Assembly: GCF_900104215.1 (NCBI RefSeq)
Contig: NZ_FMXO01000004.1
Location: 62,001 to 126,000, forward strand
Direction of reading: 5' to 3'
DNA: 64,000 nt
Source of the DNA: Desulfonatronum thiosulfatophilum
GTDB taxonomy: Bacteria; Desulfobacterota; Desulfovibrionia; Desulfovibrionales; Desulfonatronaceae
How positions within the stretch are numbered: the stretch's first letter is position 1; every line of letters starts with the position of its first letter. The notes beneath the pieces were generated by a model, which was not told the DNA's origin, did not search any database, and worked only from the letters and a program-made list of their open reading frames with translations. Both the position numbers and the translations under genes were made by a program. Shown here one piece after another: positions 1-8,669 of this stretch.

Positions 1-875
1 CCGACATGCGGGAAGCTGCCTGGATTGCGGGACAGGTCCGGGGACTTCTTGGCGGGACGGGACACTGGGAATCGGATCATGGGCGGCACGGGTGCCTCAG
101 TCCCGGCGACATCGGGATTCTGGTGCGGATGAAGACTTTGATTCCCGCGGTAATGCAGGCCTTGCAGCGGGAGGGGATACCCTGCTCAGCCCCGGAAGCC
201 GAACCCTTCTGGAAAGAACCCCGGGTTGCGATTCTGCTCCAGGCGGCGTCCGGAATCCTCGGACTTGGCGGAATGGAAGAAGGAGCTTTGCAGTGTCCGC
301 AACAGGTGGTCGTTCAAGGTCCGGTGGCCCTTGCGGCGCATCTTCAGGATGTGATGCCGTTTGACCGGCTTTTCTGGCAAGGCAAGGAGTTCCTGGCCCT
401 CAAAAAGGCCTATGCACGACATCAAGGCTGGGCGGGACTGCTGACCTGGATCAATTTCCAGGCTGAATTGGAACTTGTTCGAAGCCGCGCGGAAACGGTA
501 CAGGTGATGACCCTGCATGCATCCAAGGGACTGGAGTTCGAGGCGATCTTTCTGCCGGCTCTGGAAGACGGTTTGCTGCCCATGATCGGTCTGGACCTGT
601 TTGGAGGGTCAGGCGGGAACACAGCCGGCGTCTCGAATATTCCTGCCGGTCGCCAGACGGATCTGGAAGAAGAGCGCAGGTTGTTTTACGTGGGGTTGAG
701 CAGAGCCAAGCGATGGTTGTTTCTCAGCCATGCCGGAAAACGGAATCTCTTCGGGCGGAGCCTGAGACTCAAGGCCTCCCGTTTTCTCGAGAACTTTCCC
801 AAAAAGGGAATCCAGCGCAGTAAAACCGTAGAGCAGACCGTACGCCGCCAAAAGCGCATTTCCCTCTTTTCCTGA
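1..875 (+). CDS. UvrD-like superfamily 1 DNA helicase, C-terminal part (5' end outside window)
   Basis: The reading frame is already open at the window edge, so only about the last 291 residues are present. Visible are helicase motif V (VMTLHASKGLEF) and motif VI (EEERRLFYVGLSRAKRWLFL), typical of the ATP-binding C-terminal half of UvrD/Rep/PcrA enzymes, which unwind DNA 3'-5' in repair. The Walker A half and any extra N-terminal domain lie upstream and cannot be judged. The last 40 residues are basic and show no further domain. It is distinct from the complete UvrD/PcrA helicase encoded at 12385-14547, so the genome has at least two such helicases. A gene-free stretch of more than 700 bp follows. 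Confidence 0.85.
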   Translation, partial: DMREAAWIAGQVRGLLGGTGHWESDHGRHGCLSPGDIGILVRMKTLIPAVMQALQREGIPCSAPEAEPFWKEPRVAILLQAASGILGLGGMEEGALQCPQQVVVQGPVALAAHLQDVMPFDRLFWQGKEFLALKKAYARHQGWAGLLTWINFQAELELVRSRAETVQVMTLHASKGLEFEAIFLPALEDGLLPMIGLDLFGGSGGNTAGVSNIPAGRQTDLEEERRLFYVGLSRAKRWLFLSHAGKRNLFGRSLRLKASRFLENFPKKGIQRSKTVEQTVRRQKRISLFS

Positions 876-1611
876 ACGGGGAAGCACGGCTTCCTAAAAC
901 CGTCGCAAGAGCCGGCACATTCTCATTGCAAGAATGAAGTGGTCCGGCATGATTCGATTTTTAGTTGCCGGTTGTATGATGAAGCCAGGCTTCGTTCCTC
1001 GAGCTATTGCCCTGAGGGCTGATGCGCCAAAATTGGTATTTGCGCAAGCGGCTCGATGCAAGAAGCCGGCGGGAAATTTGTATTCTCAACAACGCAGTTG
1101 ATTCTCTCGTTCTGAGAAAACGGGATAATGTTATTACGGGAGTCGCTCGGGCATTATGAGAAACGGAGTCTCAAACCCGTACTGAAGTGCAATTGAAAGG
1201 GAGCGAGGGAATCTGATCTGAGTCAGGAAGATGCGCTACTGAAGCTAGAAAAATCGCAGGGCACGGTAGATGAGACGTTCGTAGACCGTGCATACCCTTT
1301 GAGCCGTGCAGGTGTCGACGCCGATTTCGCGTAGCCTGCAGTATACGTGCAAGGGGTTAAAATAATGTTGAAAAATAATACGAACTTTGCGCATTCCTGG
1401 ATGGCCTTTCGTTTCAGTGACGAACTACATGTAGATTTTGATCTCTGTATGCAACTGCAACGTATGTGCCATGTCTTGCTCATCAAACCTTGCGCATGGA
1501 ATCTATTGCTGTAAAATATACTTTGTGTCAATCACCTTGCGCCATGACAGGTAAACAATTCGGCAGTATGGAAGTACGCTCATTTCTTCAAATCAAGAAC
1601 ATCCTGCAAAA
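876..1611. other. Gene-free 736-bp region with a decayed palindromic repeat
   Basis: No convincing coding sequence on either strand: the reading frames present are short, lack ribosome binding sites and resemble no family I know. The part around 941-1080 matches the MITE-like element at 6676-6898. Further on, 1255-1290 contains an imperfect hairpin with arms GCACGGT and ACCGTGC. I looked for a cobalamin riboswitch because cbiR-cobU follow, but saw no B12-box-like sequence. Confidence 0.6.
941..1080. repeat. Degenerate copy of the MITE-like inverted-repeat element
   Basis: Aligned by eye with 6711-6850, this stretch shares the CGATTTTT block, a GCCAGG-TTCGTTC-TCGA-C-ATTGCC left core and a CAAGC-GG-T-GATG-GAAGCCGGCG right core. 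The two cores (about 986-1010 and 1044-1070) are imperfect inverted complements around a loop near 1011-1043. I saw no flanking target duplication and the outer arms have decayed, so this looks like an old copy. The alignment is visual, not computed. Confidence 0.55.
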
Positions 1612-2376
1612 GTGCGAGCAATAATTGCCGCTCCGTCCTTTGTCTGGCCGGAGCACATTGCCGGCAACTGCCTGCGTCTCTGCGAACATGTCGATGAAGT
1701 CGGCCTGCTTTTCCTGGAATCACAAACCTGCCTGGCCTATACCGATCATGACCTGCCGAAGTTTCTTGGGGAGACAGGGCTGCGGTTTCATGTTCACTTG
1801 CCCTTGGACCTGCCATGGTGCGAAGGACCGGAGCGCGTCTGGCAGGTTATCTGGGGGCTTCAAAAGAAAGCGGCATTTCTCAATCCCTGGGGGGTCGTAC
1901 TGCATCCGCCCTCTATGGTCGGTATCCGATCTCTTCAAGAGGAGGTCATCGATCCGCTGGCAAGCGTTGCGGATCAGTGGTTGCAATCTGGGGCACAAGC
2001 TGAAAGTCTGCTCTTGGAGAATACCAGGGAAAATGACCTGATCGCCTTGTGGCCATTGATTCAAGCGCTCAAGCTGGGTATTTGCCTTGATTTGGGCCAT
2101 CTGCTCGCCTATGGTCAGGGAATGCACAACATCCCCGGTGTATGGCCGCATGTGCGAATGGTTCATCTCAGCGCACCGGGGCCACATGGCGAGCATTTTT
2201 CTTTGCGAAAACTGGATGATCGTGGCTTTGCTCTCATGCAGGAAATCCTTCGTCAGATCGACCCGGGTTGTGTGTTGATGGTGGAAGTGTTTGACCCAAA
2301 AGATTTTCTAGAATCACTCCATATCCTTCTAGCCCTGATAGGTTCCGAAAATGATCACCCTGATTCTCGGCGGTGA
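1612..2376 (+). CDS. cbiR: Cobamide-remodelling phosphodiesterase CbiR (AP-endonuclease-like TIM barrel)
   Basis: 254 residues, GTG start, weak ribosome binding site. The sequence has the TIM-barrel layout of xylose isomerase/AP-endonuclease-like enzymes, with strand-end motifs such as HVHLPLDLPW (about 60-69), LLLENTREND (about 133-142), CLDLGHLLAYGQ (about 158-169) and MVHLSAPGPHG (about 180-190) supplying likely metal ligands. CbiR was described in Akkermansia muciniphila as cleaving the nucleotide loop of cobamides so that the lower ligand can be replaced. The assignment rests on resemblance plus context: the 3' end overlaps cobU by 26 bp, and CobU acts on the cobinamide-type product. If this is not CbiR, it is another TIM-barrel hydrolase tied to cobamide salvage. 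Confidence 0.75.
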   Translation: MRAIIAAPSFVWPEHIAGNCLRLCEHVDEVGLLFLESQTCLAYTDHDLPKFLGETGLRFHVHLPLDLPWCEGPERVWQVIWGLQKKAAFLNPWGVVLHPPSMVGIRSLQEEVIDPLASVADQWLQSGAQAESLLLENTRENDLIALWPLIQALKLGICLDLGHLLAYGQGMHNIPGVWPHVRMVHLSAPGPHGEHFSLRKLDDRGFALMQEILRQIDPGCVLMVEVFDPKDFLESLHILLALIGSENDHPDSRR

Positions 2377-2866
2377 AAAATCCGGCAAATCCGGCTGGGC
2401 ACTGCAGCATCTGCTGCAAGCCCCGGGGTCACGCCTGTTTGTCGGCACGGCCAGAGCCCGTGACCTTGAAATGCGTCGGCGCATCCGGGAGCATCGCCGT
2501 GATCGCCCCGCGCATTTGCCGGCCCGGGAGGCCGACATCGACCTGCCCGCCATCCTGTCTCAGGAAGTCCCGCAGCATGGGGCGATCCTGGTTGACAGCC
2601 TGGACTTCTGGCTTTTCTCCTGCGTCCAGACTGATCAGGAGGAGTTGCTTCGCGAAAACCTGCTGGATTGTCTGCGCAACACAACACCCACGACGCATTT
2701 AATCCTTGTCAGCTCGGAAATTGGTTTTGGACCGATCCAGGCAACTCCACAGGCTCGGTCCTTTGTGCGTTCCCTGGGCCTGCTCAACCAGCAGGTGGCT
2801 GCTCTCGCGGACGAAGTCGTAATGATCGTGGCCGGGTTGCCTCTCTGGTTGAAGGGAAGGAATTGA
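2351..2866 (+). CDS. cobU: Adenosylcobinamide kinase / adenosylcobinamide-phosphate guanylyltransferase
   Basis: 171 residues, close to the family norm of about 180. The N-terminal P-loop GGEKSGKS (residues 7-14) and the EHRRDRP segment (about 47-53), which carries the position of the guanylylated histidine in CobU, identify the family; VDSLDFWLF (about 80-88) is the Walker-B-like strand. The cytoplasmic enzyme phosphorylates adenosylcobinamide and then attaches GMP, activating it for nucleotide-loop assembly. The start lies 26 bp inside the upstream cbiR, so the two are translationally coupled. Together they suggest a salvage and remodelling module. A DHH phosphoesterase gene follows after one base. 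Confidence 0.88.
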   Translation: MITLILGGEKSGKSGWALQHLLQAPGSRLFVGTARARDLEMRRRIREHRRDRPAHLPAREADIDLPAILSQEVPQHGAILVDSLDFWLFSCVQTDQEELLRENLLDCLRNTTPTTHLILVSSEIGFGPIQATPQARSFVRSLGLLNQQVAALADEVVMIVAGLPLWLKGRN

Positions 2867-2867
2867 A

Positions 2868-3872
2868 ATGGGTTATTTTCGTTCATTGGAAGCCAAGCTG
2901 GAGGTACTGAGCGGATTGTGGCGCAAATCGGATCGCTGGTTGATCATGATGAACGCCGATCCCGATGCATTGGCTTCAGCTCAGGCCTTGCGCCGAATCA
3001 TGGCCAGAAAAGTGGCCGCGGTGGACTGTGCTCAGGTGAACGAGATTTCGCGTCCGGACAATCTGACCATGATCAAGTCCCTGCGCATCCCGACACAACG
3101 ACTGACTCCGAACCTCGCCGTCCAGTACGACCGGTTCGCCCTGGTGGATTCCCAGCCGCACCATCATCCAGCCTTTCGTGAACATGCATTTTCGGTGGTC
3201 ATCGATCACCACCCGCTGGTTCCGGATAATCCCGTGGAAGCTGAATTCAAGGATATCCAGCCCGGATACGGCGCCACCAGCACCATGTTGACGGAGTATC
3301 TCTACAACCTGAAGATCCGGCCCGGAGAGTTGCTGGCCACGGCTCTGCTCTACGGCATCAAGACTGATACCCAAAGTTTTGAGCGTCAGTTTTCAGATAT
3401 CGATGTGCGTGCCTTTCGCTACCTGAGCAAGTTCGGCAACCACAACTTGCTTCGCAAGATCACGCGCAGTGAATTTCGGCTGGACTGGCTGAAATATTTC
3501 TCGCTGGCCTTTCGCAAGCTCAGGGTGAGCGGTCATTGCCTCCATGTGTTCATGGGCCGTCTGGACTCTCCGGACATTCTGGTCATCCTCGGGGACTTTT
3601 TCCTGCGTCTTTACGGCATATCCTGGACCGTGACCTGCGGCATCTGCGACAGCACCCTGATCCTGATCTTCCGGGGAGACGGGCTGCATCGGGACATGGG
3701 AAAGCTGGCCGCCAAGCTGTTCGGCGATGTTGGATCGGCCGGAGGACACGCGACCATGGCCCGGGCGGAAATTCCGCTGGAAAATATCGGTGATCAAGAG
3801 CCGGAGGATTTCATTCTGCACCGCCTGTGCCCCTCGAAGGTCCGCCCTCTTGCCGTTCCTGTCCAATCATAG
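2868..3872 (+). CDS. DHH/DHHA1 family phosphoesterase
   Basis: 334 residues. Metal-binding motifs of the DHH superfamily are in place: NADPDALAS (about 29-37), DSQPHHH (about 94-100), the signature IDHHP (about 112-116), and the DHHA1 glycine-rich GGHATMARAEIP (about 293-304). Such cytoplasmic enzymes include oligoribonuclease/pAp phosphatase NrnA and cyclic-dinucleotide phosphodiesterases; the substrate cannot be fixed from sequence. The first 25 residues are an amphipathic extension. The AAGGAATTG ribosome binding site lies within the end of cobU, and polA starts 7 bp after the stop, so cbiR-cobU-DHH-polA are probably cotranscribed. Confidence 0.85.
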   Translation: MGYFRSLEAKLEVLSGLWRKSDRWLIMMNADPDALASAQALRRIMARKVAAVDCAQVNEISRPDNLTMIKSLRIPTQRLTPNLAVQYDRFALVDSQPHHHPAFREHAFSVVIDHHPLVPDNPVEAEFKDIQPGYGATSTMLTEYLYNLKIRPGELLATALLYGIKTDTQSFERQFSDIDVRAFRYLSKFGNHNLLRKITRSEFRLDWLKYFSLAFRKLRVSGHCLHVFMGRLDSPDILVILGDFFLRLYGISWTVTCGICDSTLILIFRGDGLHRDMGKLAAKLFGDVGSAGGHATMARAEIPLENIGDQEPEDFILHRLCPSKVRPLAVPVQS

Positions 3873-3879
3873 AGAACCC

Positions 3880-6525
3880 ATGAGTTTAAAATCCCGCCTC
3901 AATCTGAATACGGATCCCATTTTCCTGATCGACGGAACGTCGTTTCTCTACCGGGCGTTTTACGCCTTTCCGGACCTGAAACGCTCGGATGGATTTCCCA
4001 CCAACGCCCTGTTTATCGTTCTGCGCCTGCTGTTGCGCTTGCAACGAGAGGAGAACCCCGAATTTGCGGGCTTTTTTCTGGACGGGCGGGGGGCGACCTT
4101 TCGCCACGAACTCTTTACGCCTTACAAGGCGCAACGCCAGAGCACGCCCGAGGGCTTGGTGCAGCAGATCGAGCCCCTGGTGCAAGGGGTTCGTCTTTTT
4201 GGTTTGACGACGCAGATTTCCGAAGGCGTCGAGGCCGACGATCTCATTGCCAGCCTTTGCTCCCGGTTCAAATCGCAACGTCCGGTGATCATTGTCGGCT
4301 CGGACAAGGATCTGCTGCAGTGCCTGGATGCCAACGTTTTTCTTTGGGACCCCGGTCTGAAGAACGAGAAACTGGTCTCCAAAGAATCATTCCAGCAAGA
4401 ACATGGTCTCGATCCGCGGCAGTGGCCGGATTATCAGGCTCTTGTGGGCGACAGCAGCGACAATATTCCCGGTGTTCCCGGAGTTGGTCCCAAGACTGCC
4501 AAGGCCCTGATGCAGCGTTTTCCCACGCTGGAGGCATTGCGGGACAATTTTTCATCACTATTGCCCAAAGAGCGAAAAAAGATCGAACCCAGCCTGGAAG
4601 ATCTCTTCATCTATCGGGAATTGACCCGCTTGCGCACGGATCTGCAGCCGGAAGCCCGGATTTTCGATTACCAGTGCAAACCGCATGAAGGTGATGCGTT
4701 CAGGAATTTTTTGCGCACGTATGAGTTTCGATCCCTGGAGCGGGAAATTTTGGCTTTGACGCCACATCTGGCCGGCAGTGGCGATTTGCTCCGACCGAGA
4801 ACGGCAAAGCCTCTCCGACCGGTCGGCAGACCCAAGGCAGTTCAAGCCGTTAGTTCGGCTATACCCGAATCAGGCGCACTCCATGACGAGGCGCAACGTC
4901 GTGTCCTGCCGCTGGAGGAACTGCCGGATCTTGGATCTAAAACCGTCAGTGTCTTGCGACTTCCCGATGGGTGGGGCCTTGGGTTGGGTGACCAGGAACT
5001 GCTCTGGACTGGTCCAACGGATGCCTTGATCGCCGCGGCGAAGGGCTCGGATTTGGTTGCGGCGCATTCCTGGAAGGATCTTCTGGCCGCCGAGCCCTCC
5101 TGGACAGTCATTGACATGGCTCGCCGGTTCGACGTCAGCCTGGCGGCATATCTGCTGCAGCCCGAGGAACGGGACTACGCTCCTGCTGCTCTGGCACGCA
5201 GATACCAGCACGAATTGGCCGAGGAGGCGTCGCCGGCCAACCCTGCCCAACTGATTCTCCAACTGACGGCCGTCCTGCAGCGCAGCACGGCGCAGGCCGG
5301 ATTCGAAGGTCTTGTCGCCTCGCTGGAAATGCCGTTGATCCCGGTGTTGGTGGACATGGAACGCAGCGGCGTGCTGCTGGATCAAAAAGCGTTGCGCTCT
5401 TTCCTGGATGAGGTTCAGGCAACGCTGGCCCAGCTTTCCTGCTCCATTTGCGAGAAGGCCGGAAAGGAGTTCAATTTGCGGTCCAGCCAGCAACTGGCGG
5501 AAGTCCTTTTCCAACGCCTGGGGCTGAAAACCGGCCGCAAAACTCCCGGAGGGAGCCGTTCCACGAACGTGGAGATTCTCGAAAAGCTGGCCGGGGAACA
5601 CCCCATCGTCCCTGAAATTCTAGAGTATCGGAAACTGGAGAAACTGCGATCCACCTATCTGGAGCCCCTTCCCAAGTTGATGGATCGCGAAGGCCGGGTG
5701 CACACCACCTTCAACCAGTTGGCCGTGGCCACGGGGCGGCTGTCCAGCAGCAACCCCAATCTCCAGAACATCCCTATTCGTGGACCTCTGGGCATGAGGA
5801 TGCGGGCCTGCTTTACCGCTCCGGAAGGACATCAACTGATCAGCGCGGACTATTCCCAGATCGAACTGCGTGTCCTGGCCCATCTTTCCGAAGATCCTCA
5901 CCTGAGGGATCTGTTTACCCGGGGTGTTGATGTTCATGCCGGTACGGCAGCCATTCTTTTCGTGAAAGACCCGGATCAGGTTACAGCGGATGAACGCCGT
6001 AAGGCCAAGACCATCAATTTCGGGCTGCTCTACGGCATGGGGCCCCAGAAACTCGGTCGGGACCTGGGTATCGGCCTCCAGAAGGCGAAGGAATTTATCG
6101 CGTTGTACTTCATGCGGTTGCAGAAGGTCCGCGACTTCTACGAGCATATCGTGGCGCAGGCCAAGGAACAGGGCGCTGTGTTCACCCTGGCCGGACGACG
6201 CAGGATTCTTCCGGACATCAATTCCCGCAACGACAACATGGCCCAAACCGCTCGCCGGATGGCCATAAATACGGTAGTCCAGGGCTCGGCGGCGGACATC
6301 ATCAAAATGGCCATGATCCGTGTGCATCACGATGAAATCCTGCGCGAGCTGCGCGCCAGAATGGTTTTGCAGGTCCATGACGAGCTTCTTCTGGAGGTTC
6401 CCACGCAAAGTTGCCGGGAAGCCGGAGCCCGGGTCGCCGACCTGATGGCCACGGTGGTTAATCTGGATGTCCCCCTGGTCGTGGACTGGGGATGCGGCCC
6501 CAACTGGGCCACGGGACATGATTGA
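3880..6525 (+). CDS. polA: DNA polymerase I with apparently inactive proofreading domain
   Basis: 881 residues from ATG at 3880, chosen because the conserved 5' nuclease core (IFLIDGTSFLYRAFYAF) starts at about residue 13; a longer in-frame extension upstream overlaps the DHH gene. Domains: 5'-3' nuclease at about 1-290 with GSDKDLLQ and VGDSSDNIPGVPGVGPKTA; a degenerate 3'-5' exonuclease-like region at about 330-480; polymerase at about 490-881 with motif A (DYSQIELRVLAHLS), the O-helix motif B (RRKAKTINFGLLYG) and motif C (QVHDELLLEVP). The DxE motif of an active DEDD exonuclease is not visible, as in Taq-type enzymes. Roles: Okazaki fragment processing and repair synthesis. Confidence 0.95.
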   Translation: MSLKSRLNLNTDPIFLIDGTSFLYRAFYAFPDLKRSDGFPTNALFIVLRLLLRLQREENPEFAGFFLDGRGATFRHELFTPYKAQRQSTPEGLVQQIEPLVQGVRLFGLTTQISEGVEADDLIASLCSRFKSQRPVIIVGSDKDLLQCLDANVFLWDPGLKNEKLVSKESFQQEHGLDPRQWPDYQALVGDSSDNIPGVPGVGPKTAKALMQRFPTLEALRDNFSSLLPKERKKIEPSLEDLFIYRELTRLRTDLQPEARIFDYQCKPHEGDAFRNFLRTYEFRSLEREILALTPHLAGSGDLLRPRTAKPLRPVGRPKAVQAVSSAIPESGALHDEAQRRVLPLEELPDLGSKTVSVLRLPDGWGLGLGDQELLWTGPTDALIAAAKGSDLVAAHSWKDLLAAEPSWTVIDMARRFDVSLAAYLLQPEERDYAPAALARRYQHELAEEASPANPAQLILQLTAVLQRSTAQAGFEGLVASLEMPLIPVLVDMERSGVLLDQKALRSFLDEVQATLAQLSCSICEKAGKEFNLRSSQQLAEVLFQRLGLKTGRKTPGGSRSTNVEILEKLAGEHPIVPEILEYRKLEKLRSTYLEPLPKLMDREGRVHTTFNQLAVATGRLSSSNPNLQNIPIRGPLGMRMRACFTAPEGHQLISADYSQIELRVLAHLSEDPHLRDLFTRGVDVHAGTAAILFVKDPDQVTADERRKAKTINFGLLYGMGPQKLGRDLGIGLQKAKEFIALYFMRLQKVRDFYEHIVAQAKEQGAVFTLAGRRRILPDINSRNDNMAQTARRMAINTVVQGSAADIIKMAMIRVHHDEILRELRARMVLQVHDELLLEVPTQSCREAGARVADLMATVVNLDVPLVVDWGCGPNWATGHD

Positions 6526-6675
6526 TACACGGACCGAAACACCGAATATCAGCATATCCTTGACCTGCAGGCTTGGGATGAGCTTTGGTTCAGCGGGTTG
6601 CATTCCTATGAAGCAATGTGCCGGATTCCATTAATTCGAGTGGTGGATAGTCCGGGTTGAAATCAATACAGAAGG

Positions 6676-6898
6676 TAACTACTCAGCACTTTTGATGACA
6701 AAACTCGGAATGTTCCGGCTGGTCTCGATTTTTCGGCATCGCCTGTCTGACTGAGCCAGGATTCGTTCATCGAACCATTGCCAAGCGCCTGAAGCGCCCA
6801 TTGATGTTTATTCAAGCAATGGTTTGATGTTACGAAGCCGGCGAAGGAGTTGCGAGGTCGAAAAATCGAGACAAGCCGGAACGCTGCTGAGTAATTCC
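6676..6898. mobile_element. MITE-like 223-bp element: near full-length inverted repeat with 9-bp flanking duplication
   Basis: The element is framed by identical 9-bp direct repeats TACAGAAGG (6667-6675 and 6899-6907), as expected of a target-site duplication. Termini are inverted (left TAACTACTCAGCA, right TGCTGAGTAATTCC). Inside, 6712-6735 pairs with 6859-6882 in 23 of 24 positions, and 6755-6781 pairs with 6816-6842 with few mismatches and one gap. No coding capacity. The transcribed strand would fold into a long hairpin just upstream of the aminotransferase gene. A degenerate relative sits at 941-1080. The right-hand duplicate supplies the AGAAGG ribosome binding site of the next gene. 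Confidence 0.75.
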
Positions 6899-6919
6899 TA
6901 CAGAAGGATAAATAAGAAC

Positions 6920-8077
6920 ATGCGCAATAAACTTCGTCTTCTCACTCCCGGTCCAACGCCCTTGCCCGAGGAGGTTCGCCTGGCTCTGGCCCAGGACATG
7001 GTTCATCACCGCAAGGCGGGTTTCAAGGAGGTCTTGCACCGCGTTCAGGAAGGCTTACAGTGGCTGTTCGGCACGCGTCAGCCGGTCCTGCCGCTGACCT
7101 GTTCCGGAAGCGGGGCCATGAACGCGGCGTTGTGGAATCTGTTTGCTCCTGGTGAGCGGGTGTTGGTGGTCGATGCCGGCAAATTCGGGCAACGCTGGGG
7201 AGATATCGCCCAGTCCCGCGGCTTGGAAATCACAGCGATTCGTCTGCCTTGGGGCGTGGCCGTTTCTCCGGCGCAAATCCAGGAAGCCCTGGATAACGAT
7301 CCCTCCATCCGGGGTGTGTTGGTCCAGGCTTCGGAAACCTCCACCGGAGTGCTCCACCCGATCCGGGAAATAGCGGAAATAACAAAGGTCCGGGAAACAC
7401 TGCTGGTGGTGGACGGAATATCCGCCGTGGCCATTTCTCCGTGCCCCATGGACGACTGGGGGGTGGACTGCCTGCTTACCGGCTCCCAGAAAGGGTTGAT
7501 GCTGCCGCCCGGGCTGGCCTTCATTGCGCTCAGCCCGCGGGCCTGGAACGAGGTGGAACGCCATCCTTGCGCCGTGGCCTATTTTGATCTGCTCCGGGAA
7601 CGTGAGAACTGTGGAAAGAATCAGACCCTGTTCACTCCGGCCATTAACCTGCTCAACGGGTTGGATGTTTCCCTGCATCTGTTCCGGAAACAAGGCCTGG
7701 AGGAAATATTTCGCAAGCAATGGGCTCTGACCTGTATGACCCGTGCCGGCGTCCAGGCCCTGGGACTGGATTTGATGGTCAAGGAAAACTATACATGGGG
7801 ACTGACCAGCATTCTTCTGCCTCAAGGCATGGACGGGCAACGCTTGCTGGAAATTGCCGCCCGGGATTACGGCGTGGTCATGGCAGGCGGTCAGGATCAT
7901 CTCAAAGGGCGAATTGTTCGGCTTGGCCATATGGGACATGTGGATTTCGCGGATATCCTGGCCGGCATCTACGCTTTGCGTCAATCCTTCAAGGCCTGCG
8001 GTGGACATTCCGGGAGCAGGGATTATTTGGAAATCAGCTTGGCCGCGTACCAACAGGCGCTTGATCACAAAACATGA
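6920..8077 (+). CDS. PLP-dependent alanine/serine-glyoxylate aminotransferase family protein
   Basis: 385 residues, fold type I, class V. RLLTPGPTPLPEEV (6-19) is the family's N-terminal signature; CSGSGAMNAA (about 61-70) contacts the phosphate, VVDGISAVA (about 164-172) holds the cofactor aspartate, and TGSQKGLMLPPG (about 186-197) contains the Schiff-base lysine. Family members transfer amino groups from alanine or serine to glyoxylate or related ketoacids; the actual substrate is open. ATG at 6920 fits the conserved N-terminus; an in-frame extension to 6824 would be made of MITE sequence. The ribosome binding site AGAAGG (6902-6907) lies in the MITE's right target duplicate, so expression may be affected by the element. 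Confidence 0.88.
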   Translation: MRNKLRLLTPGPTPLPEEVRLALAQDMVHHRKAGFKEVLHRVQEGLQWLFGTRQPVLPLTCSGSGAMNAALWNLFAPGERVLVVDAGKFGQRWGDIAQSRGLEITAIRLPWGVAVSPAQIQEALDNDPSIRGVLVQASETSTGVLHPIREIAEITKVRETLLVVDGISAVAISPCPMDDWGVDCLLTGSQKGLMLPPGLAFIALSPRAWNEVERHPCAVAYFDLLRERENCGKNQTLFTPAINLLNGLDVSLHLFRKQGLEEIFRKQWALTCMTRAGVQALGLDLMVKENYTWGLTSILLPQGMDGQRLLEIAARDYGVVMAGGQDHLKGRIVRLGHMGHVDFADILAGIYALRQSFKACGGHSGSRDYLEISLAAYQQALDHKT

Positions 8078-8264
8078 TCGGGTGACCGCATTTTCGCGCT
8101 GCAGTTGCGTGACGTATTCACAATTGTACAAAGCCACTATCCGCGCAAAAGCCATCTATACATGAGGTTTACCTGGAATGTCCGCATGAACTGGTACTTC
8201 ATGCCTGATCTCCGCGAGAGGGCAAACGCAACAGCGCTGAAATTTTCAAGAAGGAAGGTGAGTG

Positions 8265-8642
8265 ATGACCGAAGACGCCAAAATCACGGACCGCAGAATC
8301 AACCACGAAACAGGTTCCACGGAACAGGGGCCATCCGTCATGGAACAAGCCCATGCGGATCATCAAGCTCAACGGGGAGCATTCCAGGAATGCTTCATGC
8401 CCCATGTCTGTTTTTCCACGTTCGTACTCTCCTTGAGTTCTTCCGCCCTGGTACACCTGGGGGAAGTTCCGGATCCGGACAATGGGAAAACATCGATCAA
8501 TATTTCCTTGGCAAAACATACCATCGATATCCTGGTCATGCTTGAGGAAAAGACCAAAGGCAATCTCGATCTCGAAGAATCCAAGCTGCTCAGGGACATG
8601 CTCTTCGAGTTGCGCATGCATTTCGTTCGCAAGTCATCCTGA
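8265..8642 (+). CDS. DUF1844 domain protein
   Basis: 125 residues. The C-terminal 80 residues match the DUF1844 pattern: FSTFVLSLSSSALVHLGEVPDP (about 51-72), then AKHTIDILVMLEEKTKGNL (about 84-102) and an LL-D-L-ELR ending. The N-terminal 45 residues are polar and low in structure. Function is unknown; the family is widespread in Desulfobacterota and neighbours. It lies 27 bp upstream of argC on the same strand and may share its transcript. The start at 8265 is preceded by AAGGAAGG. Confidence 0.8.
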   Translation: MTEDAKITDRRINHETGSTEQGPSVMEQAHADHQAQRGAFQECFMPHVCFSTFVLSLSSSALVHLGEVPDPDNGKTSINISLAKHTIDILVMLEEKTKGNLDLEESKLLRDMLFELRMHFVRKSS

Positions 8643-8669
8643 CACCCAACACCCTCCAGAAGGAAACCC

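Noticed and set aside
1219-1335. Possible transposase remnant (a plus-strand frame contains ETFVDRAYPLSRAGVDADFA)
   Set aside because: The stretch is short and stops soon after; resemblance to IS5-type sequences is too weak to claim.
1200-1611. Cobalamin riboswitch upstream of cbiR
   Set aside because: No B12-box-like segment or suitable multi-stem fold could be seen; the region before cbiET also lacks one.
6824-6919. Longer aminotransferase start at 6824
   Set aside because: Would be translated from the MITE-like element; the conserved N-terminus starts at 6920.
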